A model generated the notes under the pieces. It ran no database searches, had not been told where the DNA came from, and was given only the letters and a program-made list of their open reading frames with translations. A DNA stretch of 33,231 bases from the NCBI GenBank assembly GCA_029213165.1, contig JARGNO010000002.1:32443-65673 (forward strand), written 5' to 3'. The translations under genes were made by a program, and so were the position numbers. The stretch comes from Minwuia sp. (GTDB lineage: Bacteria > Pseudomonadota > Alphaproteobacteria > Minwuiales > Minwuiaceae). Below are positions 23,678 to 32,960 of the stretch, piece after piece (the first letter of the stretch is position 1; the number at the start of each line of letters is the position of its first letter).

Positions 23678-25942
23678 ATGAGCGATGACCGCAACCGAAG
23701 CCTCAATCAGGAGGCATTGATCTTCCACTCCACCGGACGTCCAGGCAAGATCGAGGTGGTGGCCACAAAGCCGATGGCAACCCAGCGGGACCTCTCACTG
23801 GCTTACAGCCCCGGCGTCGCGGAGCCCTGCCGGATCATTCATCGCGACCCGAACCAGGTCTATGACTTCACGGCCAAGGGCAATCTGGTCGCGGTCATCT
23901 CCAACGGCACCGCCGTGCTGGGCCTCGGCGATCTCGGTCCCCTCGGCTCCAAGCCGGTGATGGAGGGCAAGGCCGTCCTGTTCAAGCGCTTTGCCGATGT
24001 TGACGGCATTGATGTCGAACTCGATTCCACGGACGTCGACGAGATTGTCGACACGGTGCGGGTGATCGCGCCGACCTACGGCGGCATCAATCTGGAAGAC
24101 ATCAAGGCCCCGGAATGCTTCGTGATCGAACAGCGGCTTCGCGAACTGCTCGACATTCCGGTGTTCCATGACGATCAGCACGGCACCGCTATCATCGCTG
24201 CGGCAGGCCTGATCAATGCCTGCGCGCTGACAGGGCGCAAGCTGTCTGACGTGCGCATGGTGGTGAATGGCGCAGGCGCAGCGTCGATAGCCTGCATCGA
24301 ACTGGTCAAGGCCATGGGTGTTGGCGTCAACAATGTCGTCATGTGTGACTCCAAGGGCGTCGTCTATCGCGGGCGCGAAGCTGGCATGAACCAGTGGAAA
24401 TCGGCACATGCCGCCGAAACCGATGCCCGCACGCTGGAAGATGCGATGGTCGATTGCGACGTGTTCTTCGGCCTGTCGGTCGCAGGGGCTGTGACCAAGA
24501 AGATGGTCGCGTCGATGGCCGACAATCCGATCATCTTCGCCATGGCCAACCCGGATCCCGAGATCACGCCGGAAGACATCGCCGAAGTCCGCTCCGACGC
24601 CATCGTGGCGACCGGTCGGTCCGATTACGCCAATCAGGTCAACAACGTCCTGGGCTTCCCCTACATCTTCCGTGGCGCGCTTGACGTCCGGGCGACCACG
24701 ATCAACGACCAGATGAAGATCGCCGCAGCAGAGGCGCTGGCTGACCTGGCAAGGGAAGACGTGCCGGACGAGGTCGCGCGCGCCTATCGCGGAACCCGCC
24801 TGCAGTTCGGGCCGGAATACATCATCCCGACACCGTTCGACCCGCGTCTGATCTCGGCCATCCCGCCAGCGGTCGCCGAGGCAGCAATGGCAAGTGGCGT
24901 CGCACGCAAGCCGATCGTTGACATGGAGAACTATGTCAACGAGTTGCGCGCGCGCCTGGATCCGACCTTCGGCGTCCTGCAGCTGATCTTCGACGAGGTT
25001 CGTGCCAATCCGAAACGCGTCGTCTTCGCGGAGGGTGAAGAGGAAAAGGTCATCCGCGCGGCACTGGCCTTCAAGCAGGAAGGCTATGGTTCACCTGTGC
25101 TGATCGGCTATCCGGAGCGGGTGCGGGAGATGATCCGGGAGATGGGTCACGACCCTGATGAGCTGGAAATTGTCAGCGCCCGCGATTTCGACAATCGCGA
25201 GACCTACTACGACTTCCTCTATGCCCGCTGGCAACGTCGCGGGCTGCTGTATCGCGATTGCCAGCGTCTGGTGAACACAGACCGGAACGTGTTCGCAGCC
25301 TGCATGGTCGCGAACGGTGATGCCGACGCGATGGTCACCGGTATCACGCGGCGCTTCTCCTTTGCCTATGAGGATGTACGGCGGGTCATCGATCCGCGCC
25401 ACGGCCAGCGGGTGTTCGGCCTGACCATGCTGTTGTCACGGGGACGCACCGTCTTCATTGCCGACACGACCGTGCACGAATTGCCGACATCCGTGGAGCT
25501 TGCCGACATTGCAGTCCAGGCGGCAGCAATGGCACGCCAGATGGGGCATGAACCAAAGGTCGGCCTGGTTTCCTATTCGACCTTCGGCAACTCGACCCAC
25601 GTCACATCCGACAACATCCGTGGCGCGGTATCGCTGCTCGACTCCCGGGAACTGGACTTCGAATACGATGGCGAGATGTCGGTTGATGTCGCGCTCAACC
25701 CGGAACTGATGGAGCTCTATCCCTTCTCCAGGCTCTCCGGCCCGGCAAATGTGCTGATCATGCCCGGACTGCAGTCAGCCAATATTGCCGCGAAACTGTT
25801 GCAGTCGCTCGGCGGCGCCACGGTCCTCGGCCCGCTGCTCGTGGGTCTTTCGCACCCGGCACAGGTGGTCCCGATCGGTTCCTCGGTCTCTGATCTGGTC
25901 TCCGCCGCGGCGCTGGCCGCCTATGACGCTGGCAAGAACTGA
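23678..25942 (+). CDS. maeB: NADP-dependent malic enzyme with phosphotransacetylase-like domain
   Basis: This 754-residue cytosolic enzyme converts malate to pyruvate, CO2 and NAD(P)H. The malic domain (about 15-430) has Y43 in [12 protein letters not shown]98 in [12 protein letters not shown], the metal region [11 protein letters not shown], and DDQHGT (165-170). The NAD(P) site [13 protein letters not shown] is at 197-209. Residues about 432-754 form a phosphate acetyltransferase-like domain ([16 protein letters not shown], and later [22 protein letters not shown] and [13 protein letters not shown]). This domain is usually inactive as PTA in MaeB and serves oligomerisation and acetyl-CoA control. 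The length is standard for MaeB. It appears to be a single-gene unit closed by a strong hairpin 10 bp after the stop. Confidence 0.96.
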   Translation: MSDDRNRSLNQEALIFHSTGRPGKIEVVATKPMATQRDLSLAYSPGVAEPCRIIHRDPNQVYDFTAKGNLVAVISNGTAVLGLGDLGPLGSKPVMEGKAVLFKRFADVDGIDVELDSTDVDEIVDTVRVIAPTYGGINLEDIKAPECFVIEQRLRELLDIPVFHDDQHGTAIIAAAGLINACALTGRKLSDVRMVVNGAGAASIACIELVKAMGVGVNNVVMCDSKGVVYRGREAGMNQWKSAHAAETDARTLEDAMVDCDVFFGLSVAGAVTKKMVASMADNPIIFAMANPDPEITPEDIAEVRSDAIVATGRSDYANQVNNVLGFPYIFRGALDVRATTINDQMKIAAAEALADLAREDVPDEVARAYRGTRLQFGPEYIIPTPFDPRLISAIPPAVAEAAMASGVARKPIVDMENYVNELRARLDPTFGVLQLIFDEVRANPKRVVFAEGEEEKVIRAALAFKQEGYGSPVLIGYPERVREMIREMGHDPDELEIVSARDFDNRETYYDFLYARWQRRGLLYRDCQRLVNTDRNVFAACMVANGDADAMVTGITRRFSFAYEDVRRVIDPRHGQRVFGLTMLLSRGRTVFIADTTVHELPTSVELADIAVQAAAMARQMGHEPKVGLVSYSTFGNSTHVTSDNIRGAVSLLDSRELDFEYDGEMSVDVALNPELMELYPFSRLSGPANVLIMPGLQSANIAAKLLQSLGGATVLGPLLVGLSHPAQVVPIGSSVSDLVSAAALAAYDAGKN

Positions 25943-25951
25943 CACCGAACT

Positions 25952-25985
25952 TCGATGGGCTTGCCTGGTTCAGGCGGCCCATCGA
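25952..25985 (+). terminator. Two-tier hairpin after maeB
   Basis: Outer arms TCGATGGGC (25952-25960) and GCCCATCGA (25977-25985) enclose inner arms GCCTG (25963-25967) and CAGGC (25971-25975) with a GTT loop. That makes 14 bp of stem with a small bulge, 10 bp after the maeB stop. There is no strong T-tract, so it may be an imperfect intrinsic terminator or an mRNA-stabilising structure. Confidence 0.6.
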
Positions 25986-26094
25986 CGCGATTGTGGCGGT
26001 TGTCACCAAATGCCTAGAGTGTAAGGGAAAACACGGTCAGGCGGCGAGCCGGTCGTTAGGATTCCTTTTACGGGTGCTTCCGCATAGTGCCGAA

Positions 26095-28326
26095 ATGAGT
26101 GCGTCACACCAACATACCCCGGCCAGTTCGGACGCGGAGATTCGTTACGAATTTCTGGCGGGTGTGCGCCATGTCTGGTCCCGTCGTCCGATCCATGCAT
26201 CGGTGATCCTGCTGCTTGTCACACTCGCAGGCGCAGGTTTCGTGGCAGCAACATATCGCTGGGCGGGCTCGTTCGAGGCGCAGGTCGCGGCGGGTGTGGT
26301 TGCATCCGTTTTCGGGTTCGCCGTCGCGATTGGATTCTGGATGACCCGGCGGCGCCAGTTGACCACGGCGATGGTGACCCAGATGGGTGCACTGGTCGAT
26401 GGACTGGCCCTGTTCAGCCATAGCGATCAGTTGGTGACGTCCCCCACCGGTGCCCTCGCCGAATTCCCCAGCCTGGATCGCCTGCCCTTCATCCAGCGCA
26501 TCACGGAGCAGGCACGGACAATCGACAGCGGCAAGGACCTTCCCGTCCCCACCGCGGAATCGTCAGCCGTTCTGGTCAGGACGTTCCTGCGTGGCGATCA
26601 GCCCGAGATCAGGCTGGAGTTGCACGATGGCCGGACACTTGTCCTCGGCCAGGTATTCCTGGACGACGGGCCACGGATGCTGATCGTGCGGGACATGACC
26701 GAGGCGACACAGCGTGAGCGCGCGCTGCGCGACAGCGAGGCCCGCTATATCCGCCTCACCCAGATCGCTTCCGACTGGGTGTGGGAGACCGACGCCAATC
26801 ACCGCTTCACCTCCGTCTCCGGTCGTTTCGAACAGATCACGGGTGTCCCGCCCGAGAGCCTGATCGGCAAGCGCTTCATCGAAGTCTCGGACCTGCGGCG
26901 CGACCCGGCGGTCGTGCGCGACCTCCAGCGCCTGATGCGGGAGCATGAGCACTTCAGCGACGTGACCTGTCCCCTGAAGCTTGTCGGCAAGCATGGCCCG
27001 GTCCAGTTGCGGCTCGCCGCACATCCGATGCATGACAGTACCGGGCGTTTCCTCGGCTATCGCGGCGTGGCAGCAGACGTCACACGCCAGCGCATGGCTG
27101 AATCCGACGCAGAAAATGCGCGACGCTCCGTGAAGGATGCCATTGCCGCCGCTTCGGAAGGTATCGCACTGTTCAACAGCACGGGCCGATTCCTGATGTG
27201 CAACCGGACGCTGGCCAATGCTTTCGCACCGGCGGGCCATCTGCTGCGCCCCGAATGCTCCCTCGACGAGGTTGTTGCAGGGCTGTTCGACGCCCGCCTG
27301 CTGAACATGCCGGAAGGCATGGGCGCACTCTCGCGCCGACGGATGATGGAGGAACTGCGCCGCGGTGACCTGCGCCGTGAATTTGCCGGCGCAAAGGGCC
27401 GCTGGTTCCGGGTTGCGGCGAACAAGACAGCCGACGACGGGCTGGTCCTGATCTTCTCTGACATCACCGAGATGAAGAAGCATGAGGCCACGCTGGCGGC
27501 CCGCATTGACGAACTGCAGCAGACAAAGACCAAGCTGACCGAGCAGAAGGAAACCCTGTCCCGGTTCGCGGACAACCTGGCCGTGGCCCGCAACGAAGCG
27601 GAGGCCGCCAGCCGCGCGAAATCCGAGTTCCTGGCCGCTGTCAGCCACGAACTGCGCACGCCACTGAACGCCATCATCGGCTTCTCCGAGGTCATGAGCG
27701 CAGAGTCCTTCGGCCCCCTCGGGACGCCGAAATACAAGGACTATGCGGGCGACATTCTTGATTCCGGGCAACACCTGCTGGGGCTGATCAACAACATCCT
27801 CAACCTTTCAAAGGCAGAGGCGGGCAGCCTCACGCTCAGCCCCGAGCCGCTGGATATCGCCGAGATCATTCAGGTTTCGGCGCGCATGGCCTGCCCGCAC
27901 AACATGGGCACGGATCTGGATATCCAGGTGGAGCCGGAGATCGGGGAGGTCCTGGCGGACAGTCAGAAACTGAAGCAGATCCTGATCAACCTGATTTCGA
28001 ACGCCGTCAAGTTCACACCAGCGTCCGGCACCATTCGCGTGGTCGCCGAACGGATGGAAAGCGGGTTCCGTATCAAGGTCATCGACACGGGAATCGGCAT
28101 GCGGACCGAAGATATTCCGCAGGCGCTGACGGCCTTCCGACAGATCGACAGTTCGCTCGGTCGCAAGTACGACGGTACCGGACTTGGCCTGCCCCTCGCC
28201 AAACGGTTCACGGAACTCCATGGAGGTTCTCTCAGCATCGAGAGTGCCCTGGGTGAGGGAACCACGGTCACGGTCTATTTCCCCGAACGCGGCAAGGTCG
28301 CCGACGAAGCCGCCCGGGTCGCCTGA
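26095..28326 (+). CDS. PAS-domain sensor histidine kinase, membrane-bound
   Basis: This 743-residue protein has two N-terminal membrane helices (about 35-53 and 63-83). A PAS-like segment (about 95-205), a clear PAS domain (about 212-333, SDWVWETDANHRFTSVSGRFEQITG), and a further PAS domain (about 345-460, ASEGIALFNSTGRFLMCNRTLANAF) follow. A coiled coil (about 460-505) leads to HisKA with H518 in FLAAVSHELRTPLNAIIGF. HATPase_c has N636, DTGIG (664-668) and GTGLGLPLA (694-702). The frame is open to 25993 but that part is unlike the family and partly overlaps the region after maeB, so the ATG at 26095 is preferred; no strong ribosome binding site is seen. The architecture resembles the PleC/DivJ-like kinases of Alphaproteobacteria. 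No partner regulator is adjacent. Confidence 0.9.
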   Translation: MSASHQHTPASSDAEIRYEFLAGVRHVWSRRPIHASVILLLVTLAGAGFVAATYRWAGSFEAQVAAGVVASVFGFAVAIGFWMTRRRQLTTAMVTQMGALVDGLALFSHSDQLVTSPTGALAEFPSLDRLPFIQRITEQARTIDSGKDLPVPTAESSAVLVRTFLRGDQPEIRLELHDGRTLVLGQVFLDDGPRMLIVRDMTEATQRERALRDSEARYIRLTQIASDWVWETDANHRFTSVSGRFEQITGVPPESLIGKRFIEVSDLRRDPAVVRDLQRLMREHEHFSDVTCPLKLVGKHGPVQLRLAAHPMHDSTGRFLGYRGVAADVTRQRMAESDAENARRSVKDAIAAASEGIALFNSTGRFLMCNRTLANAFAPAGHLLRPECSLDEVVAGLFDARLLNMPEGMGALSRRRMMEELRRGDLRREFAGAKGRWFRVAANKTADDGLVLIFSDITEMKKHEATLAARIDELQQTKTKLTEQKETLSRFADNLAVARNEAEAASRAKSEFLAAVSHELRTPLNAIIGFSEVMSAESFGPLGTPKYKDYAGDILDSGQHLLGLINNILNLSKAEAGSLTLSPEPLDIAEIIQVSARMACPHNMGTDLDIQVEPEIGEVLADSQKLKQILINLISNAVKFTPASGTIRVVAERMESGFRIKVIDTGIGMRTEDIPQALTAFRQIDSSLGRKYDGTGLGLPLAKRFTELHGGSLSIESALGEGTTVTVYFPERGKVADEAARVA

Positions 28327-28367
28327 CCCTCCGCACCCGACCGTCCCACCTGCCCCGGCGTCAATCC

Positions 28368-28381
28368 TGCAGCATGCTGCA
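28368..28381. promoter_or_regulatory. Perfect 14-bp palindrome between the PAS kinase and the amidohydrolase operon
   Basis: TGCAGCATGCTGCA is fully self-complementary. It lies 24 bp upstream of a candidate -35 box, so it could be an operator of the following operon, or a hairpin at the end of the kinase transcript. Confidence 0.3.
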
Positions 28382-28404
28382 TGGCCCCTGCCCGTCAAAG
28401 CTGG

Positions 28405-28433
28405 CTTACACGCGGGCGAAGCCACGCTATCCT
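28405..28433 (+). promoter_or_regulatory. Candidate sigma70-type promoter of the amidohydrolase operon
   Basis: CTTACA at 28405-28410 and TATCCT at 28428-28433 are separated by 17 bp, each matching four of six consensus bases. This would give a leader of about 40 nt before the ATG at 28482. Confidence 0.3.
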
Positions 28434-28445
28434 TGCGGCAATGAT

Positions 28446-28459
28446 CGCGAGAAATCGCG
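28446..28459 (+). other. Leader hairpin with GAAA loop
   Basis: CGCGA-GAAA-TCGCG forms a 5-bp stem closed by a GNRA-type tetraloop, just upstream of the GGGGAGGA ribosome binding site (28468-28475). It could influence translation or mRNA stability. Confidence 0.3.
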
Positions 28460-28481
28460 TGCGCCCTGGGGAGGATCAGTC

Positions 28482-29588
28482 ATGGATTACCGTCCGATAT
28501 CAGCAGACTCGCATATCACCGAGCCGCCGGATTGCTACACCGCGCGCATCGACAGGAGCTGGAAGGACAAGGCTCCGCACATCGTGCATGACGCCAAGTT
28601 CGGTGACGTCTTCGCCATTGACGGCATGAAGAAGCCCATCCCGATGGGCCTGATCGCTGCCGCCGGACGCGATCCGAAGGACCTGCGGTTCGGGGCGGAC
28701 AACTACAAGGACCTCCATCCCGGCGGCTGGGATCCCGTGCAGCGGCTGAAGGACCAGGACCGCGACGGGGTCTATGGGGAAATCATCTATCCGTCGGTCG
28801 GCATGATGCTCTGCAACCATCCGGACTTCGACTACAAGAAGGCCTGTTTCGACGCCTATAATCTCTGGCTTCAGGAATTCTGCGATCCGGCGCAGGATCG
28901 CCTGTTCGGCATGGCACAGCTTGCCATGCGCTCCGTCGATGAAGGCATCGGCGAACTGCGCAAGGCGAAGGAGATGGGGTTCCGGGGTGTCATGATGCCC
29001 GGCAATCCGCAGGTCGAGGATTATGATTCGGAAATCTATGGCCCGTTCTACGAAGCCGCGATCGACCTCGGCATGCCGCTGTCGTTCCATATCCTGACCA
29101 GCGGTTCCGATACCGTTGCCACCAAGACCCGTGGTGCCAAGATCAATTCGTTTCAGTCGATCATTCGCGGCTGCCAGGACATTCTGGGCATGATGATCTT
29201 CGGTGGTGTCTTCGACCGCCACCCGGATCTGAAGGTTGTCTGTGTCGAGGCGGATGCAGGCTGGGCGCCGCACTGGATGTACCGTGCCGACCATGCCTAC
29301 AAGCGCCACCGCTACTGGCTGACATGCGCGGAACTGGAGCGGATGCCGTCCGATTACTTCAAGGAAAACATCTATCTGACGTTCCAGGACGACTGGTCGG
29401 CGCTGAAGGCCAAGGACCAGATGAACACCGACCGTCTGATGTGGGCCAACGACTTCCCGCATTCGGACTCCACATGGCCCTGGAGCCAGGATCTGCTGGC
29501 CGAACACACGAAGGATCTGACCGCGCACGAGAAGCGGCGGATCCTGCATGACAATGTGCGGGAACTCTACAACCTGCCCATGAACTGA
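28482..29588 (+). CDS. Amidohydrolase family protein (amidohydrolase 2 / ACMSD-like)
   Basis: This 368-residue metal-dependent hydrolase or decarboxylase has a TIM-barrel fold. The first metal motif DSH (D9-S10-H11, in ISADSHITEPP), H203 in PLSFHILTSG, H271 in YRADHAYKRH, and the conserved acid D324 in LMWANDFPHSDSTWP are visible. The WANDFPH motif is typical of the amidohydrolase 2 family. Members hydrolyse cyclic amides and lactones or decarboxylate aromatic acids; the substrate here is unknown. The frame extends to 28374, but GGGGAGGA six bases before the ATG at 28482 and the family alignment fix the start. It is the first gene of an operon with a second amidohydrolase and a carboxyltransferase. 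Confidence 0.9.
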   Translation: MDYRPISADSHITEPPDCYTARIDRSWKDKAPHIVHDAKFGDVFAIDGMKKPIPMGLIAAAGRDPKDLRFGADNYKDLHPGGWDPVQRLKDQDRDGVYGEIIYPSVGMMLCNHPDFDYKKACFDAYNLWLQEFCDPAQDRLFGMAQLAMRSVDEGIGELRKAKEMGFRGVMMPGNPQVEDYDSEIYGPFYEAAIDLGMPLSFHILTSGSDTVATKTRGAKINSFQSIIRGCQDILGMMIFGGVFDRHPDLKVVCVEADAGWAPHWMYRADHAYKRHRYWLTCAELERMPSDYFKENIYLTFQDDWSALKAKDQMNTDRLMWANDFPHSDSTWPWSQDLLAEHTKDLTAHEKRRILHDNVRELYNLPMN

Positions 29589-29619
29589 TCGCGGCGACAT
29601 CACCACATTTCGAATGGCT

Positions 29620-29626
29620 GGGGAGG
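29620..29626 (+). promoter_or_regulatory. Ribosome binding site that sets the start of the second amidohydrolase
   Basis: GGGGAGG lies eight bases before the ATG at 29635. An in-frame ATG at 29614 sits upstream of this site and is therefore unlikely to be the start. Confidence 0.6.
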
Positions 29627-29634
29627 CCAGAACG

Positions 29635-31317
29635 ATGCTGGATATCAAGATCACAAATGCCCGGATCGTCGACGGAACGGGTGCGCCTTCGCGCCAGGGC
29701 AGTGTCGGCATCCGCGATGGCAAGGTTGTCGCGCTGGGATCCGTCGATGGCGAGGCCACGACGACAATCGACGCCGGGGGCCATGTCGTCGCCCCGGGTT
29801 TCGTCGATATCCACACGCATTACGACGCTCAGGTTGTCTGGGACCGCATGATGACCATCAGCCCCTGGCATGGTGTCACCACCGCTGTCATCGGCAATTG
29901 CGGCTTCGGCGTTGCACCCACCCGCCCCGCAGACCGCGACCTGATCATCAGGACGCTGGAAAAGGTGGAGGGGATGAGTGTCGATGCCCTGAATGCCGGT
30001 CTCGGCGACTGGGGCTTCGAGAGCTTTCCCGAATACATGGATGCGCTGGAGGCGCAGGGCACGGCGATCAATCTCGGTGTCCTGTTCGGCCACACGCCGT
30101 TGCGGCTCTACGTCATGGGACTGGACGCGACGGAGCGTGCCGCGACCGACGACGAGATCGCCACCATGCGCGGGTTGTTCGCTGAGGGGCTGGAGGCCGG
30201 CGCGCTTGGTTTCGCCACCTCCAAGGCTGTCACCCATACCGGCTTCGAAGGCCGCCCCGTCCCCAGCAGGCTGGCGACATTCGAGGAGATCCTGGGCCTT
30301 GCCTCCGTCATGGGCGAGCAGAAGACCGGCCTGATGCAGGCCACCATCGGGCGGGACCTGTTCCTGGACGAGTTCGAGAAGATTGCGCGGGCCACGGGTC
30401 GCCCGATTTCCTGGACCGCCCTGCTCGCCGGAGTTTCGCTGGCAGAGGGTGATCACATGGATCAGTTGCGCCGCTCTGCCGACCTGAACGCACTCGGGTT
30501 GCCGATCTATCCGCAGGTGACGCCACGGGCCCTGATGTTCGAGCAGCAGTTCAGCGCGCCCTTCATCTTCGAACCCATGTCGATCTTCCGCGATGTGCGC
30601 GGTGCGGATCATGAGGGCAAGAAGCGCATCTATGCTGATACGGCATTCCGCGATGCCTTCCGGCACAAGATGGATGGCAATGCCAAGCCGACTTTCATCC
30701 GGTCATTCGAGAAGACCATCATCGCCGATGTGCCGGGCGCACCCGAACTGTCGGAACGGCTGCTGCGGGAAGTGGCGGAGGAGCGGGGAATGGCGATGAC
30801 CGACCTGATCCTCGACCTGTCGCTGCAGACGGATCTGGAAGCACGGTTCCGCATGCCCGTCGCCAATCACGAGGAAGACGAGGTCGAGCCGCTGCTGAAG
30901 GACTCATCCACTGTCATCGGGCTGTCCGATGCCGGTGCCCACGCAAGCCAGCTCTGCGACGCATGCCTGCCGACGTGGCTGCTGGGCCGCTGGGTGCGGG
31001 AAAAAGGCGTGTTCTCCGTCGAGGAAGCGGTGCGGATGCTGACCAGTCGCCCGGCGGAGGTCTTCGGCATCACTGACCGCGGCACCCTGGCCGAAGGCCG
31101 CCCGGCAGACATCGTGATCTTCGATCCCGAAACAGTCGGCTGCGGCCCGATCCAGCGGGTGCATGACTTCCCCGCCGGGGCCGACCGCCTGGTGGCCGAT
31201 GCCTTCGGCATCGACGCTGTCATCGTCAATGGCACCCTGTTGCGCCAGTCCGGTCACGACATGGTGGATGCCAACGGTACCCTGCCGGGCAAGATGCTGC
31301 GCAACGGCCACGCCTGA
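29635..31317 (+). CDS. N-acyl-D-amino-acid deacylase family amidohydrolase
   Basis: This 560-residue zinc amidohydrolase is of the D-aminoacylase/dihydroorotase-like group. The N-terminal beta-sandwich half (LDIKITNARIVDGTGAPSRQGSVGIRDGKVVALG) is typical, followed by FVDIHTHYDAQ with the metal ligands H60 and H62. GVTTAVIGNCGFGVAP comes next, and the late catalytic Asp is in VIGLSDAGAHASQLCD. The C-terminal part has LTSRPAEVFGITDRGTLAEGRPADIVIFDP, closing the beta-sandwich. Such enzymes cleave N-acylated D-amino acids or related amides. It is 46 bp after the first amidohydrolase and 49 bp before the carboxyltransferase, so the three are one transcription unit. Confidence 0.9.
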   Translation: MLDIKITNARIVDGTGAPSRQGSVGIRDGKVVALGSVDGEATTTIDAGGHVVAPGFVDIHTHYDAQVVWDRMMTISPWHGVTTAVIGNCGFGVAPTRPADRDLIIRTLEKVEGMSVDALNAGLGDWGFESFPEYMDALEAQGTAINLGVLFGHTPLRLYVMGLDATERAATDDEIATMRGLFAEGLEAGALGFATSKAVTHTGFEGRPVPSRLATFEEILGLASVMGEQKTGLMQATIGRDLFLDEFEKIARATGRPISWTALLAGVSLAEGDHMDQLRRSADLNALGLPIYPQVTPRALMFEQQFSAPFIFEPMSIFRDVRGADHEGKKRIYADTAFRDAFRHKMDGNAKPTFIRSFEKTIIADVPGAPELSERLLREVAEERGMAMTDLILDLSLQTDLEARFRMPVANHEEDEVEPLLKDSSTVIGLSDAGAHASQLCDACLPTWLLGRWVREKGVFSVEEAVRMLTSRPAEVFGITDRGTLAEGRPADIVIFDPETVGCGPIQRVHDFPAGADRLVADAFGIDAVIVNGTLLRQSGHDMVDANGTLPGKMLRNGHA

Positions 31318-31366
31318 CCATACCTTCAAACCCCCTGAAACAACGCCTTCCGGAGATACCTGCCAA

Positions 31367-32932
31367 ATGACGAAAGACTGGTCACCCGAACTTGAAGAAC
31401 TTGAAACCCGCAAGCGCATGGCGCGGGGCATGGGTGGACCTGACAAGGTAGCGCGGCAGCACGCCGGTGACCGCCTGACCATTCGGGAGCGGATCACCGG
31501 TCTGGTGGACCCGGACAGCTTTCAGGAAGTCGGCTCCATCGTCGGTCGTGGCGAGTATGACGAGAACGGCAATCTGGTTCACCTGATGCCCAACAACTCC
31601 GTCACCGGTCGTGGCCTGGTCAACGGGCGTCAGGTGGTGGTGACCGGTGACGACTTCACGGTGCGCGGCGGTTCCGCCGATGCTACCAACAAGGGCAAGG
31701 CACTGCACCCGGAGCAGATGGCGCGTGAGATGCGGATGCCGATCATCCGCATCATCGAAGGCTCCGGCGGCGGTGGCTCCGTGAAGACGATCGAAACCAC
31801 TGGCCACGCCAACCTGCCGGGCGGCTGGGGCCAGTCCTTCGGTGCCGAGCAGTTGATGATCAACATGGGCGAAGTGCCGACTGTCGGCCTGGGCCTCGGC
31901 TCCGTTGCAGGTCTTGGCGCCGCGCGTCTTGCCGCCACCCATTTCTCCGTCATGCGCAAGGACGTCGCCGCCATGTTCGTGGCCGGGCCGCCGGTCGTGA
32001 AGGGCATTGGCCAGGACCTGACGAAGCAAGAACTCGGCGGCTGGCAGATCCAGCTTGCCGCCGGTGGCGTCGACAATGCCGTGGATACGGAGGCGGAAGC
32101 CTTCGAGCAGGCGCGCCGTTTCCTGTCGTACCTGCCCTCTTCCACCGACGATCTGCCGCCCCGCGCGGAATGCGATGATCCTGTCGACCGGCGGGAGGAG
32201 AAGCTGTTCAAGATCGTGCCGCGCGACATCCGCAAGGTCTATCGGATGCGTTCCATCATCGACGCGGTGGTGGACAAGGACAGCTTCTTCGAGATCGCGC
32301 CGCTGTTCGGACGCTCCGTCATCAGTGGCCTGGCGCGGCTGGATGGCTGGCCCGTGCTGCTGCTGGCCAGCGATCCCTATGTCTATGGCGGTGTGTGGAC
32401 ATCTGACGCCTGTCAGAAGGTCGTGCGCATGGTGGACATGGCGGAGACCTTCCACCTGCCCGTGGTCTACCTGTGCGACTGCCCCGGCTTCCAGGTCGGG
32501 CTGGAGGCCGAACAGCGTGCCACCATCCGCCACGGGGTCCGCGCCATGGCCGCCATCGAGCAGACGACGACGCCCTGGTGCACCATGATCATCCGCAACG
32601 CCTTTGGTGTCGCCGGTGGCGCCCATGCACCATCGAACCGCTACGTTACCCGCTATGGCTGGCTGTCGGGCCGCTGGGGCTCGCTGCCGCTGGAGGGCGG
32701 GATCGAAGCCGCCTATCGCGCCGATCTGGATGCCGCAGAGGATCCGGAGGCCGAACTGGCCAACATCACCGACCGCCTGAACAAGCTCCGCTCCCCGTTC
32801 CGCACGGCGGAGACCTTCGCCATCGAGGAAATGATCGACCCCCGCGACACCCGCCCCCTGCTCTGCGACTTCGCCAATATGGTGGCACCTGTCCGTGGCC
32901 GTCAGGAAACCCGTATGTGGGCGCGCCCCTGA
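31367..32932 (+). CDS. Acyl-CoA carboxylase carboxyltransferase (beta) subunit-like protein
   Basis: This 521-residue protein has the two crotonase-like halves of the carboxyltransferase fold (PF01039). The N-terminal half (about 25-260) opens with RQHAGDRLTIRERITGLVDPDSFQEVGS and has the oxyanion-type glycine run EGSGGGGSVKTIE. The C-terminal half (about 270-521) has GRSVISGLARLDGWPVLLLASDP, FHLPVVYLCDCPGFQVGLEAE and RNAFGVAGGAHAP. In propionyl- or methylcrotonyl-CoA carboxylases this subunit moves the carboxyl group from biotin to the acyl-CoA. No biotin carboxylase or biotin carrier gene is in the window, so it needs partners elsewhere or belongs to a decarboxylase-type subfamily. The start is the ATG at 31367, with CGGAGA ten bases upstream. 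Confidence 0.9.
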   Translation: MTKDWSPELEELETRKRMARGMGGPDKVARQHAGDRLTIRERITGLVDPDSFQEVGSIVGRGEYDENGNLVHLMPNNSVTGRGLVNGRQVVVTGDDFTVRGGSADATNKGKALHPEQMAREMRMPIIRIIEGSGGGGSVKTIETTGHANLPGGWGQSFGAEQLMINMGEVPTVGLGLGSVAGLGAARLAATHFSVMRKDVAAMFVAGPPVVKGIGQDLTKQELGGWQIQLAAGGVDNAVDTEAEAFEQARRFLSYLPSSTDDLPPRAECDDPVDRREEKLFKIVPRDIRKVYRMRSIIDAVVDKDSFFEIAPLFGRSVISGLARLDGWPVLLLASDPYVYGGVWTSDACQKVVRMVDMAETFHLPVVYLCDCPGFQVGLEAEQRATIRHGVRAMAAIEQTTTPWCTMIIRNAFGVAGGAHAPSNRYVTRYGWLSGRWGSLPLEGGIEAAYRADLDAAEDPEAELANITDRLNKLRSPFRTAETFAIEEMIDPRDTRPLLCDFANMVAPVRGRQETRMWARP

Positions 32933-32960
32933 CCGGATCATTGGCCATGCCATGGTGGGA

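Noticed and set aside
26000-26028. Possible promoter (TTGTCA) before the PAS kinase
   Set aside because: No acceptable -10 box lies 16-18 bp downstream.
26563-27774. 403-residue minus-strand open frame inside the PAS kinase gene
   Set aside because: It is a shadow of a well-defined kinase with intact motifs on the plus strand.
28500-30666. Minus-strand open frames of over 430 residues opposite the amidohydrolase genes (28500-29816 and 29359-30666)
   Set aside because: They are antisense to two amidohydrolases with intact metal-binding motifs, and the translations show no recognisable family.
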